Positions 10,061-19,640 of a stretch of DNA of 64,000 nucleotides are shown here, piece after piece. Location: contig JABDGD010000002.1 of the NCBI GenBank assembly GCA_013286205.1, forward strand, positions 1-64,000, given 5' to 3'. Each line of letters opens with the position of its first letter. Position 1 is the stretch's first letter. Both the position numbers and the translations under genes were made by a program. The stretch comes from Candidatus Firestoneibacteriota bacterium (GTDB lineage: Bacteria > Oederibacteriota > Muellerivitia > Muellerivitales > Muellerivitaceae). The notes below the pieces were generated by a model. That model was not told where the DNA came from and made no database searches. It saw only the letters and a list, made by a program, of their open reading frames with translations.

Positions 10061-10927
10061 CTATTCTAAAGCTGCAGCTCCACCCACGATTTCAGCCAAT
10101 TCCTTCGTAATCATGGCCTGTCGGGCGCGGTTAAATTCCAACGTCAATCTCGTGATCATTTCGCCGGCATTCTTGCTGGCCGATTCCATTGCGCTGCGCT
10201 TGGCTCCCATTTCAGATGAGAAGCTTTCCAGCAGCATGCGGTGAATCTGTGTGGCTAAGTACTGAGACACCAAGGTATTCAAAATGGTATCCAGGTCCGG
10301 CTCAAATTCATAATCGCCCGCTGTAATCGTTAAAGTTTGTCCATCACCAGGCAGGTTTTCGAGACGAATCGGCAAAAGTGTATCCATCGTGGCCACTTGT
10401 GAGATGACGCTCTTAAACTCCGTAAACAACACGATGACGTTCTTGAACTTTTCTTGAACAAACAAAACTTCAATTTCATCGCGGATTTCGAGCACCGTGT
10501 CATAAGAAACATTCGGGAACACGCCCAACCATTCTTTGCGGATCGGTACATTGCGGCGGCGGAAAAAGTCCCGGCCTTTTTTACCGATGGTCAACAACAC
10601 CGTATCCGGGTTTTCGCGCAAGTAAGCGTTGGCCTGGCGGATGATATTGACGTTAAAGCTTCCGCACAAGCCGCGGTCCGCGGTGATCACAATCAAAGCC
10701 GTTTTGCCCTCGTTACGAACGGCCAGCAACGGATGAACCTCTTCACCCATTTTAGAGGCGAGGTTTTTCATCACGTCCGCCATGCGAATCGCGTAAGGAC
10801 GAGCGCCCAAGATGCGTTCCTGGGCTTTCTTTAAACGGGCCGTGGCTACCATCTTCATGGCCTTCGTGATCTGCCCGATGTTTTTCACGGTTTTGATCCG
10901 TGATTTAATTTCTTTAATCTGTGCCAA
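10061..10927 (-). CDS. atpG: ATP synthase F1 gamma subunit
   Basis: A 288-residue rotor shaft. The N-terminal helix begins MAQIKEIKSRIKTVKNIGQI and the C-terminal helix has NRARQAMITKELAEIVGGA, both forming the antiparallel coiled coil that turns inside the alpha3beta3 ring. The central ITADRGLCGSFNVNI motif is the family signature. It lies 32 bp after atpA and 40 bp before atpD, the standard gene order. Confidence 0.96.
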   Translation of the reverse strand: MAQIKEIKSRIKTVKNIGQITKAMKMVATARLKKAQERILGARPYAIRMADVMKNLASKMGEEVHPLLAVRNEGKTALIVITADRGLCGSFNVNIIRQANAYLRENPDTVLLTIGKKGRDFFRRRNVPIRKEWLGVFPNVSYDTVLEIRDEIEVLFVQEKFKNVIVLFTEFKSVISQVATMDTLLPIRLENLPGDGQTLTITAGDYEFEPDLDTILNTLVSQYLATQIHRMLLESFSSEMGAKRSAMESASKNAGEMITRLTLEFNRARQAMITKELAEIVGGAAALE

Positions 10928-10959
10928 TGGTTAAACCCTTTTGTCCGCTAACGCGGGGA

Positions 10960-12465
10960 TCAATAAAACGTCTTAGTGAACTCTTCAATGCCGGTTTGCA
11001 ATTTGGCTTTGAGATCATCGGCCAAATCGCCCTTTTCCTTAATTTCAGCCAACACCTTCGGGTGTTTGGATTTCAGGAAAGAGATCAAGCCCGCTTCAAA
11101 AGCTTTCACTTTGTTCACCGGTACGGTGTCGAGGAAACCATTGTTCGCCGCGAAAATCGCCGCGACTTGGTCTTCCATTTCAACAGGGGCGTACTGGGAT
11201 TGTTTGAGCAATTCGACCAAGCGCGCGCCGCGGTTCAACTGGGCCATGGAGGCCTTGTCGAGTTCCGCGCCGAATTGAGCGAAAGCCGCCAATTCGTTGT
11301 ACTGCGCCATATCGAGTTTCAGTTTACCGGCGACCTTTTTGGTCGCTTTGGTTTGAGCGTTACCACCGACGCGGGAAACCGAGATACCCACGTTAATGGC
11401 CGGGCGGATACCCGAGTTAAACAGGTTTGATTCTAGGAAGATCTGACCGTCCGTGATCGAAATCACGTTGGTAGGAATATAAGCCGTCACGTCACCCGCC
11501 TGGGTTTCGATGATCGGAAGAGCGGTCAAAGAACCGCCGCCCAATTTAGCGTTCAGTTTGCAGGCGCGTTCCAACAAGCGTGAATGTAAATAGAAAACGT
11601 CGCCCGGGTAAGCTTCACGTCCTGGCGGACGGCGAAGCAAGAGGGACAATTCACGGTAAGCCACGGCTTGCTTGGACAAATCGTCATAAACCACCAAAGC
11701 ATGGCCGCCGTTATAGGTGAACTCTTCAGCCACCGCGCAGCCCGCGTAGGGGGCGATGTATTGCAGCGGCGCCGGATCAGCGGCTGTCGCGGAAACGATA
11801 ATCGTGTACTTCAAAGCATCATGCTCTTCCAGGGTACGGATAATCTGCGCGACCGTCGATTGCTTTTGGCCGATCGCCACATACACGCACATCACGTTCT
11901 TGCCCTTGAGGTTCAAAATCGCGTCGATAGCCACAGCGGTTTTACCCGTCTGGCGGTCGCCGATGATCAATTCGCGCTGACCACGGCCGATCGGAATCAT
12001 CAAGTCGATAGCCTTGATACCCGTGTGCATGGGTTCTTTCACCGGCTGACGATCCACCACGCCCGGCGCTTTAAATTCCAAGCGGCGGCTGGAGGAAGCG
12101 TTCAAAGGACCTTTTCCGTCTAGGGGAATTCCCAGCGGATTAATGACACGTCCCAACAATTCTTTACCCGTCGGAATTTCAGCGATACGTCCGGTCAAAT
12201 GAACCGGGTCGCCTTCGCGCACTTTTTGCGTTTCACCCATCAACACCGCGCCGACCGAGTCGGTTTCGAGATTGAAGGTAATACCGTAAACATCATTGGG
12301 GAATTTCAGCAACTCACCGGCCATGGCGTTTTTCAAACCATAGATCACGGCCACGCCGTCACCCACTTTAAGAACTTCACCCACCTGGGTCAGGTTCGCG
12401 TCGGGTTTAAATTCCTCGATACGCGATTTCAAGATTTTCGTTACTTCATCCGCTTGAATAGCCAT
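10960..12465 (-). CDS. atpA: ATP synthase F1 alpha subunit
   Basis: The regulatory nucleotide-binding subunit, 501 residues. The P-loop is [15 protein letters not shown], and [14 protein letters not shown] and the ATP synthase alpha/beta signature ([19 protein letters not shown]) are present. The ATG at 12465 ([10 protein letters not shown]) follows a GGAGG site by 5 bp. A TTG four codons upstream is in frame but lies within that site, so it is not the likely start. Confidence 0.97.
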   Translation of the reverse strand: MAIQADEVTKILKSRIEEFKPDANLTQVGEVLKVGDGVAVIYGLKNAMAGELLKFPNDVYGITFNLETDSVGAVLMGETQKVREGDPVHLTGRIAEIPTGKELLGRVINPLGIPLDGKGPLNASSSRRLEFKAPGVVDRQPVKEPMHTGIKAIDLMIPIGRGQRELIIGDRQTGKTAVAIDAILNLKGKNVMCVYVAIGQKQSTVAQIIRTLEEHDALKYTIIVSATAADPAPLQYIAPYAGCAVAEEFTYNGGHALVVYDDLSKQAVAYRELSLLLRRPPGREAYPGDVFYLHSRLLERACKLNAKLGGGSLTALPIIETQAGDVTAYIPTNVISITDGQIFLESNLFNSGIRPAINVGISVSRVGGNAQTKATKKVAGKLKLDMAQYNELAAFAQFGAELDKASMAQLNRGARLVELLKQSQYAPVEMEDQVAAIFAANNGFLDTVPVNKVKAFEAGLISFLKSKHPKVLAEIKEKGDLADDLKAKLQTGIEEFTKTFY

Positions 12466-12492
12466 GCCATCCTCCAAAAAGTTTAAAACAGA

Positions 12493-13038
12493 TTAGTCGA
12501 TCTCAACCTTCACCAAACGCTGCTTCATGCGTTCCAATTGCCCCAGCACGCTGCCATCCATGCGCTGGTCGCCTAAATAAATCATCACGCCGCCAATAAG
12601 GCCCGGCTTTACTTCTTCACGTAATTCAACAGCCGTCCCGAACATCTGGGACAACTTCTTGGACAAAGCGTCTTTTTGCGAAGCGCTTAAAGGACTGCCG
12701 CTCAAAACACGGGCAATCGCCTTGCCTTTCATTTCGTAGCACAAGCGCTCGAAATGCTCAGCGACCGCGCCCAAATGCTTAATCCGTTTTTTGAGGATTA
12801 AAAGCATGAGGAAATTTTCCATCGTGCCCGAGAGTTTTTCTTTCAACACGCGGCGCAAAGCATCTAACTTTTCGCCCGCCTTCACCCGGGGGTGTTCTAA
12901 GGTCGTTTTCAAGTTTTCATTAGACTCAACGGTCTTTTGAATAGCCTGCATTTCGGCCGAAATAGCGTCGACCGTCTTTTGATCCCGAGCCACTTGCAGC
13001 AGGGCTACGGCGTATTTTTCTGCGATAACTGATTCCAT
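12493..13038 (-). CDS. atpH: ATP synthase F1 delta subunit
   Basis: A 181-residue peripheral-stalk subunit linking the b subunits to the top of the F1 head (OSCP in mitochondria). It begins MESVIAEKYAVALLQVARDQ and has the conserved C-terminal part EVKPGLIGGVMIYLGDQRMDGS. The ATG at 13038 is 8 bp after an AGGAG site. An in-frame TTG two codons earlier is less likely. Confidence 0.94.
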   Translation of the reverse strand: MESVIAEKYAVALLQVARDQKTVDAISAEMQAIQKTVESNENLKTTLEHPRVKAGEKLDALRRVLKEKLSGTMENFLMLLILKKRIKHLGAVAEHFERLCYEMKGKAIARVLSGSPLSASQKDALSKKLSQMFGTAVELREEVKPGLIGGVMIYLGDQRMDGSVLGQLERMKQRLVKVEID

Positions 13039-13081
13039 TCTCAACTCTCCTCAACAACTCAGCCCGGTTAACCCGGAACGG

Positions 13082-13570
13082 TTAATTCTTGTTTAAGCTC
13101 AGCTCTTGCACATTCTCGTTAATCAGCTTTTCTTGAAGTTTCGCGTCTACCGACGAACGGATAATTTTTTCCGCGATAGAAACGGCCAAAACACCCACTT
13201 CTTTTTGAAGGGTTTGGGTTAATTGCTTTCTTTCGCTTTCGATCGCTTTGCGGGCGTCCGCCAAAATCATTTCAGCTTCTTTTCGCGCAGCCGCAATAGC
13301 TTCATCGCGGCTCTTGGTGGCTTCCTGGCGGGTCTTTTGCAGGATTTCCAGGGTGTTTTGTTCGAGTTCTTTTACCTTTTTATCAAAATCAGCTTTGAGC
13401 GATTCGGATTCTTTTTGGCGCTTTTCAGCGTTGACCAATTGGTCTTCAATGCGTTTTTGACGGCTTTGCATCCAGCCATTTAAATAAGGGAGATAGATTT
13501 TGGACGACAGCCACATTCCGACGAGGAAAGTAACGGCCTGTAAGGCAAAGAGCGTTAAATTAAATTCCAT
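13082..13570 (-). CDS. atpF: ATP synthase F0 b subunit
   Basis: A 162-residue stator subunit: one N-terminal membrane helix (about residues 5-25) and then a long charged coiled coil (about 30-150) rich in Glu, Lys, Arg and Gln, as expected for the peripheral stalk. It lies between atpE and atpH. Only one b gene is present in the operon, so the stalk is probably a homodimer. Confidence 0.93.
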   Translation of the reverse strand: MEFNLTLFALQAVTFLVGMWLSSKIYLPYLNGWMQSRQKRIEDQLVNAEKRQKESESLKADFDKKVKELEQNTLEILQKTRQEATKSRDEAIAAARKEAEMILADARKAIESERKQLTQTLQKEVGVLAVSIAEKIIRSSVDAKLQEKLINENVQELSLNKN

Positions 13571-13636
13571 GGCATTCCTTCTTATAAGTAAGCCCCGGGA
13601 GAGTTGGACTCTCCCAGGACAAAATCAAACGACAAA

Positions 13637-14089
<453 letters not shown>

Positions 14090-14926
14090 TTAAGCCGCGG
14101 CGTGGCCGTGGTCTTCCCCATGCTCGTCATGGCCTTCGTGGGATTGAACAGCCCCGCCGATATAGACCATGGCCAAAAGCATAAATACGAAAGCTTGAAC
14201 AAAACAAACGAATACACCCAGGATGACAATCATCACCCGAAGGATAAAGGGAAAGGCCGCGACCGGCTTCATCGCCGGGTCCATCGCCCAGAAGACCGTG
14301 ATGAGCAAAGCCAAAACCGCCAGGAGTTTTTCTTTAGCCATCATGTTCCCAAACAAACGAAGGGTCAGAGAGACCGGCTTCACCAGCTCACCGATGACGT
14401 GAATGATCGGCATGAGAATGAGCAAAGCGCCTTGGATGACTATCATGAGTAAGTTCAAAAGAAAGTTGGGCGAATTAGTCGGCAGTTTGGGAGGCAAGAA
14501 ATGCTCAAAGTACTTCAAACCTTTTTCTTTAATGCCCCAGTAATGGGTGGAGAGAAACACAATCAAGGCCATACCGAGGTTGACGTCAATACGGCTGGTC
14601 GGGGAAACCGATCCGGGAATCAAACCCATCAGGTCCGCGAAAAAGATAAACATGAAGAGCGTATAAAAGAGAGGAAAGAAAAAAGCGGCGTGTTTGCCGA
14701 CCAGAGATTCAGCCATGCCCTGTACAAATTCAATCACCATCTCAATAAAGTTTTGCGCGCCGGTCGGAACCAATTTGGGATTGCGCTTGGCCAAGGCCAT
14801 CAGAATAAAAATAACGGCGAAAGTGACCAGGCTCATGGTGTAAGGATTAATAAAATTGTCAAAACCCATCGCGGCGAACAGTTGGGTTTTAATGACGAGG
14901 GGGCTTTCAGCCTGTTCCATGTTCAT
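14090..14926 (-). CDS. atpB: ATP synthase F0 a subunit
   Basis: A 278-residue membrane subunit forming the ion half-channels. The essential arginine is in KPVSLTLRLFGNMMAKEKLL near the penultimate helix. The C-terminus is His/Glu rich (SHEGHDEHGEDHGHAAA), which is unusual and might bind metal. The start is taken as the ATG at 14926; an upstream in-frame TTG (14944) and a second ATG (14920) are alternatives. It is the first gene after the promoter at about 15018-15046. Confidence 0.95.
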   Translation of the reverse strand: MNMEQAESPLVIKTQLFAAMGFDNFINPYTMSLVTFAVIFILMALAKRNPKLVPTGAQNFIEMVIEFVQGMAESLVGKHAAFFFPLFYTLFMFIFFADLMGLIPGSVSPTSRIDVNLGMALIVFLSTHYWGIKEKGLKYFEHFLPPKLPTNSPNFLLNLLMIVIQGALLILMPIIHVIGELVKPVSLTLRLFGNMMAKEKLLAVLALLITVFWAMDPAMKPVAAFPFILRVMIVILGVFVCFVQAFVFMLLAMVYIGGAVQSHEGHDEHGEDHGHAAA

Positions 14927-15017
14927 TCGACGAACGCCTTTCAAAAACGATTAACTCAGAGTGGAAAAGTGAGGATTGTGCCGTAAAACTTAGTAAAAAG
15001 CCTCACGAGCGGGCGTT

Positions 15018-15046
15018 AGTGTAATCGGCGACCTAGGAATGGTCAA
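15018..15046 (-). promoter_or_regulatory. Sigma-70-type promoter of the atpBEFHAGDC operon
   Basis: On the minus strand, TTGACC (15041-15046) and TACACT (15018-15023) are separated by exactly 17 bp, a near-consensus housekeeping promoter. The predicted start near 15011 leaves a leader of about 85 nt before atpB. It lies in the only large gap (211 bp) of the ATP synthase region. Confidence 0.65.
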
Positions 15047-15113
15047 CCCTCAGGCGGAACAACTTTGAAAATTTTCCGTGAAGCGCCTCAGAGAACCAAA
15101 AGGCCTGTAAAAG

Positions 15114-15126
15114 GCCCGACAGGGGC
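15114..15126 (-). terminator. Possible weak terminator after the atpI-like gene
   Basis: Minus-strand GCCC-N5-GGGC hairpin followed by CTTTT, 12 bp after the stop of the atpI-like gene. The stem has only four GC pairs, so this may be partial termination or chance. Confidence 0.3.
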
Positions 15127-15137
15127 GTTCTTTTTTT

Positions 15138-15521
15138 TCACTTCGCGGTCTTTAAACCAGCCCAGACCAGCACTAAAAGAAACCAGGTGTAGCTCACTAA
15201 AGCCCCTAAAAGACAGAAAACCGAGACTGTCAACAAAGCCCAAATAATAAGGGCGAATAAAACCCAGCGGATGAGGTGATAAATACGGAAAAGGCCCGGG
15301 CCTTGGGTCTGACCAGCGGCCAAAACTCGGCTGACCATGCTTTTGAGGCCTAAGAGATGAAGGGGTGATAAGAAAGCGCCTAAAAAAAGACCCTTAGCGA
15401 AATAGAGATATCCCGTGCCGTAAGCGATAGCGGCCAGAAGAAGGCTTCCCACCAAGCTGCCCAGACAAACCCTTATCAGAAAAGCCCCGGAAGGACCTGC
15501 GGATTTAGGCTTTCGGGCCAT
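15138..15521 (-). CDS. atpI: ATP synthase subunit I (AtpI)-like membrane protein
   Basis: A 127-residue hydrophobic protein with four predicted membrane helices and no catalytic motif, placed just before atpB as AtpI usually is. Family members assist c-ring assembly and possibly magnesium or sodium handling. It overlaps the 3' end of the atpZ-like gene by 17 bp. Assignment rests on size, topology and position more than on sharp motifs. Confidence 0.65.
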   Translation of the reverse strand: MARKPKSAGPSGAFLIRVCLGSLVGSLLLAAIAYGTGYLYFAKGLFLGAFLSPLHLLGLKSMVSRVLAAGQTQGPGLFRIYHLIRWVLFALIIWALLTVSVFCLLGALVSYTWFLLVLVWAGLKTAK

Positions 15522-15756
15522 CGTTCTTATCGTTCGGCGTGTTAGCGTTCAAAGTCTTTAAATCCTCAAACAAAAGCACATAGCTGGCAACAACCCCCAG
15601 AATCATGCCCGCCACAATCACCCAGGTACCCCAATGAAAAAGCTTGTTCAGCCCCCATCCCAGAAACAGCCCTACAAAAATGGAAAGGGAGAAGTTTATT
15701 CCGAGGGTGGAGAGTCGTAAGAGATTGGCGCTGGTGGATAGTTTTCTCTGATCCAT
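15505..15756 (-). CDS. AtpZ/AtpQ-type two-helix protein (F0F1-ATPase gene 1)
   Basis: An 83-residue protein with a two-helix membrane hairpin (LSIFVGLFLGWGLNKLF and VIVAGMILGVVASYVLLF) and a short hydrophilic tail. This matches the AtpZ family (PF09527) commonly located before atpI and atpB. AtpZ and AtpI have been linked to magnesium uptake and ATP synthase assembly. It overlaps the DUF3343 gene by 61 bp and the atpI-like gene by 17 bp, so the three appear translationally coupled. Confidence 0.7.
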   Translation of the reverse strand: MDQRKLSTSANLLRLSTLGINFSLSIFVGLFLGWGLNKLFHWGTWVIVAGMILGVVASYVLLFEDLKTLNANTPNDKNDGPKA

Positions 15757-16019
15757 TGTCCGTCCTTTTCAATGTGGAAAGCCGCTTTTATATAGATGCC
15801 TTCCGGGGGTAAATAACCTTCAGCCTTCAATCTATCTTCCTTCACAATCACCAGCCCTAATCCGCAGTCATCTTTAATGTCGCGGGGCCGGGGAATCAGT
15901 TTAAACCGCATCTTGTGGTCTTTTAAAATGGACTCGGCATGCATGGTTTCGTGGGTTGTATGAAACAACAGAACAAAATGCTGGTCGGTTAAGGATAAAC
16001 GGCTGGAAGAGGCTGCCAA
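15696..16019 (-). CDS. DUF3343 (putative Se/S carrier-like) protein
   Basis: A 107-residue protein with TTG start preceded by a strong GGGAGG site 6 bp upstream. The segment HFVLLFHTTHETMHAESILK followed by FKLIPRPRDIKDDCGLGL matches DUF3343, a small domain with a conserved Cys proposed to carry sulfur or selenium. Here the Cys is at about residue 52. The C-terminal tail (YIKAAFHIEKDGQW) extends beyond the usual domain. The gene overlaps the atpZ-like gene by 61 bp, which is long. The biochemical role is not established. Confidence 0.7.
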   Translation of the reverse strand: MAASSSRLSLTDQHFVLLFHTTHETMHAESILKDHKMRFKLIPRPRDIKDDCGLGLVIVKEDRLKAEGYLPPEGIYIKAAFHIEKDGQWIRENYPPAPISYDSPPSE

Positions 16020-16078
16020 CGATTACCTCCCACAGGGCCATTCCCCTTTAGCGGCCGGGGCACCCTGAGTTGTTTCGA

Positions 16079-16558
16079 TCAGCCCGGAAAATCGGTCGGC
16101 GAGACGTTTTCGAGGAATTTCTTAAACTCGCTCATCTCTTCTTTGTACTTTTCTTTATCCACGATGGTGGCGTTAATGACAACTTTTTCAGCCACGAAGA
16201 TCGGCGAATGGGTTCGAAGGGCCAGGGCAATGGCATCTGAAGGACGGGCGTCAATTTCAAAGCGTTCAGCGGTTTCGTTGTCTTCTAAAACCACTTTGGC
16301 AAAGAAGGTGTTTTTATCGATGTCGTTCACGATGACCTTAACGACTTTAGCGCCCAGAGTGGTGATAATGCTTTTGAGCAAATCATGGGTCATAGGGCGG
16401 GGCAAAACCTGATCATTGAGTTGAATAAAAATAGCGGTGGCTTCGGCCACGCCGATCCAAATGGGCAAATAGCGCTTCTCATCCTCATCGGTCAAAATGA
16501 CAGAAGGGGTTTTTAAATTAGGGTCAACCGCGATACCGCGGACTTTCATTTCGATCAT
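16079..16558 (-). CDS. Bifunctional nuclease family protein (DUF151)
   Basis: A 159-residue protein with the BFN/DUF151 signature: VILTDEDEKRYLPIWIGVAE, RPMTHDLL and FEIDARPSDAIALALRT. The domain was described in plants as a nuclease acting on RNA and DNA and is widespread in bacteria, where its job is poorly known. It stands 59 bp before the DUF3343 gene and probably shares its transcript. Confidence 0.88.
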   Translation of the reverse strand: MIEMKVRGIAVDPNLKTPSVILTDEDEKRYLPIWIGVAEATAIFIQLNDQVLPRPMTHDLLKSIITTLGAKVVKVIVNDIDKNTFFAKVVLEDNETAERFEIDARPSDAIALALRTHSPIFVAEKVVINATIVDKEKYKEEMSEFKKFLENVSPTDFPG

Positions 16559-16672
16559 GACTTCAAGCTCCGAGAAACATGTTCTATAACTTAATTGTAC
16601 TGCAATGATGCGACGGGATTATCATCATTTCAAGCCTAGGTGTCTATGCTCTTTTCCCGCCAATGTTAACGA

Positions 16673-17236
16673 CTATTTAAAATCGACCTCGGCAAAAACC
16701 TGAGCCTCAAAACCGTAAATTTTCGCCTCTTCTTTCCAAGCGTTTTTGGCTAAACCGGCCTTCACACAGGTTTGTTCTAAAAAAGTTTTAGAGTCCCAAT
16801 GATAATCCATCGCCACCTGGGGCAGCAAAAGCCCTGACCGGTTTCCTTTGCTGATAATCAAGCCATGCACACCCACCTTCACCTGTTCGGGTTTGATCTC
16901 TTTGGGCTGAGTTAACACGGATATTTCTATCTCAATTCGGGAAACTTCATCTTCGCGCACCGGCGGAAAACGAAAATCCTGCAGGGCCGCGCAAACCGAC
17001 GCTTCTTGAACCGCCTCCACCAAAGGTTTGCTGGGATAAGGAAAGCCGATGCAGCCGCGCAGTTCACCTTCCAGCCAAAGGGTCACAAACACTCCCCTTT
17101 TTTCACGAAGCAGCTGCGACAACGAATGCACAATGGGTAATTGCCGGCCCTTGAGCACGGTGGTCTTAATGGCGTTGCGGGCCAATTGAAGAAGAAGTTC
17201 TTGGTCTTTTTTGGAAACCACTTCACTGGGATTCAC
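16673..17236 (-). CDS. amrA: AmmeMemoRadiSam system protein A (AMMECR1 family)
   Basis: A 187-residue AMMECR1-domain protein: GVFVTLWLEGELRGCIGFPY is the family hallmark, with RNRSGLLLPQVA-type sequence later. GTG start with GGAG 6 bp upstream. It lies 14 bp after the Memo-family gene, its usual partner. The system normally includes a radical SAM protein (AmrS), which is not visible within this window. The substrate is unknown. Confidence 0.9.
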   Translation of the reverse strand: MNPSEVVSKKDQELLLQLARNAIKTTVLKGRQLPIVHSLSQLLREKRGVFVTLWLEGELRGCIGFPYPSKPLVEAVQEASVCAALQDFRFPPVREDEVSRIEIEISVLTQPKEIKPEQVKVGVHGLIISKGNRSGLLLPQVAMDYHWDSKTFLEQTCVKAGLAKNAWKEEAKIYGFEAQVFAEVDFK

Positions 17237-17250
17237 TTAAAACTCCAATT

Positions 17251-18087
17251 TTACTTTCGGCTGAAAGCCACAGCGGAATAACCCACTACCCGTGAATGAT
17301 CACCCGTTACATCGCCCGAATTCATATAGGCCAGCAGTTGGGTCGCGTCCGCGCCAATCGCTTTAGCGTATCGGAGCAGGGTCAAAACGGGCTCTTTGCC
17401 GCAGTGCGTACAGTAATAGTCCGGATACTTTTTCGCCATTATTTTTTTATCCGTTTCGCCGACTTTTGCCTCATTGCCGGTTAGAAGCGCCGTTAAAAAC
17501 TCCTGATCCGCTTTCACCGCCGTTTCATAAACGGGATAGTGGGAAAGGTCTGAAGAAGCCACGAGCAAAAACGGTTTTATTTTCCTCAGCTCCAGTAAAG
17601 CTTCTACCAGGGGGCGCACCGAGTTTTCAATTCCCTGTCCCATCACCATAGGAACCACTTGAGCGCCGGGGCAGTAACGTTGAATAAGAGGAAAATGGAC
17701 TTCTACCGAATGTTCTTGGGCAAAAGCAGGCGGGATATCGGCGATGTGGTGACTCTGGTTAATTAAAAACTCGCAGGCTTCTTGATCCACCGGCAAGTCA
17801 CCCAGCGGCGCTTCCACCGCGTCTCCCGAGAATACCGAGACCCCTTTAAACGACACATAGTGACTGGGCCCTACTACCACAATGGTTTTAGGCGCGGAAG
17901 ATAAAGAGCGGTAACCCAAAGCCGCCACTGAGCCAGAATAAACATAGCCCGCATGAGGCAGCATCAACCCTTCCACTAAACCTTCTAAAGATTGGACAGG
18001 GGTTTTCTCAAAAGCGTCAAATTGACGCGAAAGTTCTTTGGGTTTATTGGGATAAAATTGACCCGCCACGACCGATTTAAGTTTCAT
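17251..18087 (-). CDS. amrB: AmmeMemoRadiSam system protein B (MEMO1 family)
   Basis: A 278-residue protein of the Memo family, related in fold to class III extradiol dioxygenases. Conserved histidines are in LMLPHAGYVYSGSVAALGY, in VVVGPSHYV and in ASSDLSHYP, matching the metal-site positions of the family. It is followed after 14 bp by the AMMECR1-family gene. Whether it is an oxidase or a partner for radical SAM chemistry is not known. Confidence 0.9.
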   Translation of the reverse strand: MKLKSVVAGQFYPNKPKELSRQFDAFEKTPVQSLEGLVEGLMLPHAGYVYSGSVAALGYRSLSSAPKTIVVVGPSHYVSFKGVSVFSGDAVEAPLGDLPVDQEACEFLINQSHHIADIPPAFAQEHSVEVHFPLIQRYCPGAQVVPMVMGQGIENSVRPLVEALLELRKIKPFLLVASSDLSHYPVYETAVKADQEFLTALLTGNEAKVGETDKKIMAKKYPDYYCTHCGKEPVLTLLRYAKAIGADATQLLAYMNSGDVTGDHSRVVGYSAVAFSRK

Positions 18088-18126
18088 GGCTTATCCGTGA
18101 AGGAAAATTAAAAAGATAAGTTGATA

Positions 18127-18699
18127 TTAAGCGTGGATAACTTTAGAAATTTTGTCGCGGGTATAAGGCCAGGCCGCGTCCGGCAGAACCGCCATAGAAC
18201 CAGCGGTGAACATAGAGGTTTCCAGGGGCACCCAGGACTTGCAGCCTTCATAGGCAGACTTCACTGGCAAATCCGAAGGCATGGCCAACAAATAAGCGCG
18301 GACAATAAAAACATAAAAACCCTGCCAATCGCCGTAGTTAAAACGTTTCTCAACCGCCTCATCACTCATCACGGTAAAGGGAATCAATCTTTTAGCGACT
18401 TCCCAATCAGTAACCTTTTCCACGCGGTCAGCGGTGGCATACAAACGGAAATGAATGCGTTTGGGGTCTTTGTTTTCTTTTTCAATCGCGGCCAAGCGGG
18501 GGCGCCAGTCAGGTTTAATCGCCTGAGGGTTTTCATGTTCAAAGGTCGGGTAAAGGAAGAATTCCGGATGTTCGGGTTTGAACTCCCCGTTTTCTTCGGC
18601 AATGCCGCCTTTTCGAAGAAGAATGGTTTGTTTCCCTTCTTCGAGAGCCTTTAAAACCACGGCCCATTCTTTGAGTGCGATATTATTTTGAAGTTTCAT
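18127..18699 (-). CDS. DUF1802 family protein
   Basis: A 190-residue protein that begins NIALKEWAVVLKALEEGKQT followed by ILLRKGGIAEENGEF and EFFLYPTFEHEN, matching DUF1802 (PF08819), a conserved bacterial and archaeal family of unknown function. Basic and aromatic residues are concentrated near the N-terminus. It sits 39 bp before amrB in the same direction. Confidence 0.8.
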   Translation of the reverse strand: MKLQNNIALKEWAVVLKALEEGKQTILLRKGGIAEENGEFKPEHPEFFLYPTFEHENPQAIKPDWRPRLAAIEKENKDPKRIHFRLYATADRVEKVTDWEVAKRLIPFTVMSDEAVEKRFNYGDWQGFYVFIVRAYLLAMPSDLPVKSAYEGCKSWVPLETSMFTAGSMAVLPDAAWPYTRDKISKVIHA

Positions 18700-18749
18700 A
18701 GTGAGACGATTATGAGAATTTCAGAGTTAACTTTCAAGCGCAAAGGGCT

Positions 18750-19625
18750 CTAGCTAGACAGGGCCATCAAAACACCGCCCGCTAAAGCCAAAAGGGCGCT
18801 GCCCAAAACCTTCGGCCACTCATTAAAGTGAAGTTCCTTAAAAACAAACAAAGACCAACCGGCGTAGACCAGCGAGCTTGAGTTCACAATCGGCACCGCC
18901 CGGGAAAGCCCCAGCATTTGAATGGCCATTAACATGCCCGACATACCCAGCACCCAAAGCAAAGCTGACACCAGCCCTAAACTCAAATTCACTGTGGTGA
19001 GGCCTTTAGTTTTATGAATCACGGGAATCAAAATAGCCGTTACGGCTCCGCCCAAAACCAAAACGATCAGCACATCTAACTGACTGATTAGCGGCTGGGG
19101 ATCCCATTGGGGAACCAACCTAATCGGTAAAAAGTAAATGCCCCAGAAAAATCCGGCCAAGAGACTTAGCCAAATTCCCTTTTTAAGATTCCCCTCTTTA
19201 GCAGACGGGGCCGAAATGCTGGTCACCCAAAGAGCCCCAGCGGAAAGCAATACCGCGCCGAGCAAAAGCAACGCTAAGGACTTCAAGGTGGTCGCCTCAC
19301 GAAAAATAACCAGCCCCAAGACAATATTGAGCAGGGTGTTAAAGTTGAAGTAAACCACACCTTTGGCCAAACTAATTTCTTCTAAAGCTAAACCCGCCGC
19401 GGCTTGTCCCAATCCCCAGAGCACTCCGGAGAGAAGCGCCGCCCAAAACCATTGGGGGTGAGCCCACAACAATTGCACTGAGTTCCAGCGCAGCAAAACG
19501 ATCACCAGCAAGCCAAAGCCCATTAAGTGGAAAAAAGAAAATCCTTTAGCGGTCGAAAAGCGGACCGGCAGCATATAACTGCCAATACAGCCAAACCCCA
19601 CCAAAGCCCATAAATAACCGCTCAT
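18750..19625 (-). CDS. DMT/GRP-type sugar transporter
   Basis: A 291-residue membrane protein with ten predicted helices arranged as two similar halves, typical of the drug/metabolite transporter superfamily. The start (GYLWALVGFGCIGSYMLPVR) and the loop with FSFFHLMGFG resemble the glucose/ribose-rhamnose uptake branch (GRP/RhaT) more than EamA exporters. It follows the MFS gene by 15 bp. The substrate cannot be read from the sequence. Confidence 0.7.
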   Translation of the reverse strand: MSGYLWALVGFGCIGSYMLPVRFSTAKGFSFFHLMGFGLLVIVLLRWNSVQLLWAHPQWFWAALLSGVLWGLGQAAAGLALEEISLAKGVVYFNFNTLLNIVLGLVIFREATTLKSLALLLLGAVLLSAGALWVTSISAPSAKEGNLKKGIWLSLLAGFFWGIYFLPIRLVPQWDPQPLISQLDVLIVLVLGGAVTAILIPVIHKTKGLTTVNLSLGLVSALLWVLGMSGMLMAIQMLGLSRAVPIVNSSSLVYAGWSLFVFKELHFNEWPKVLGSALLALAGGVLMALSS

Positions 19626-19640
19626 TGAATTTCTCCGTGA

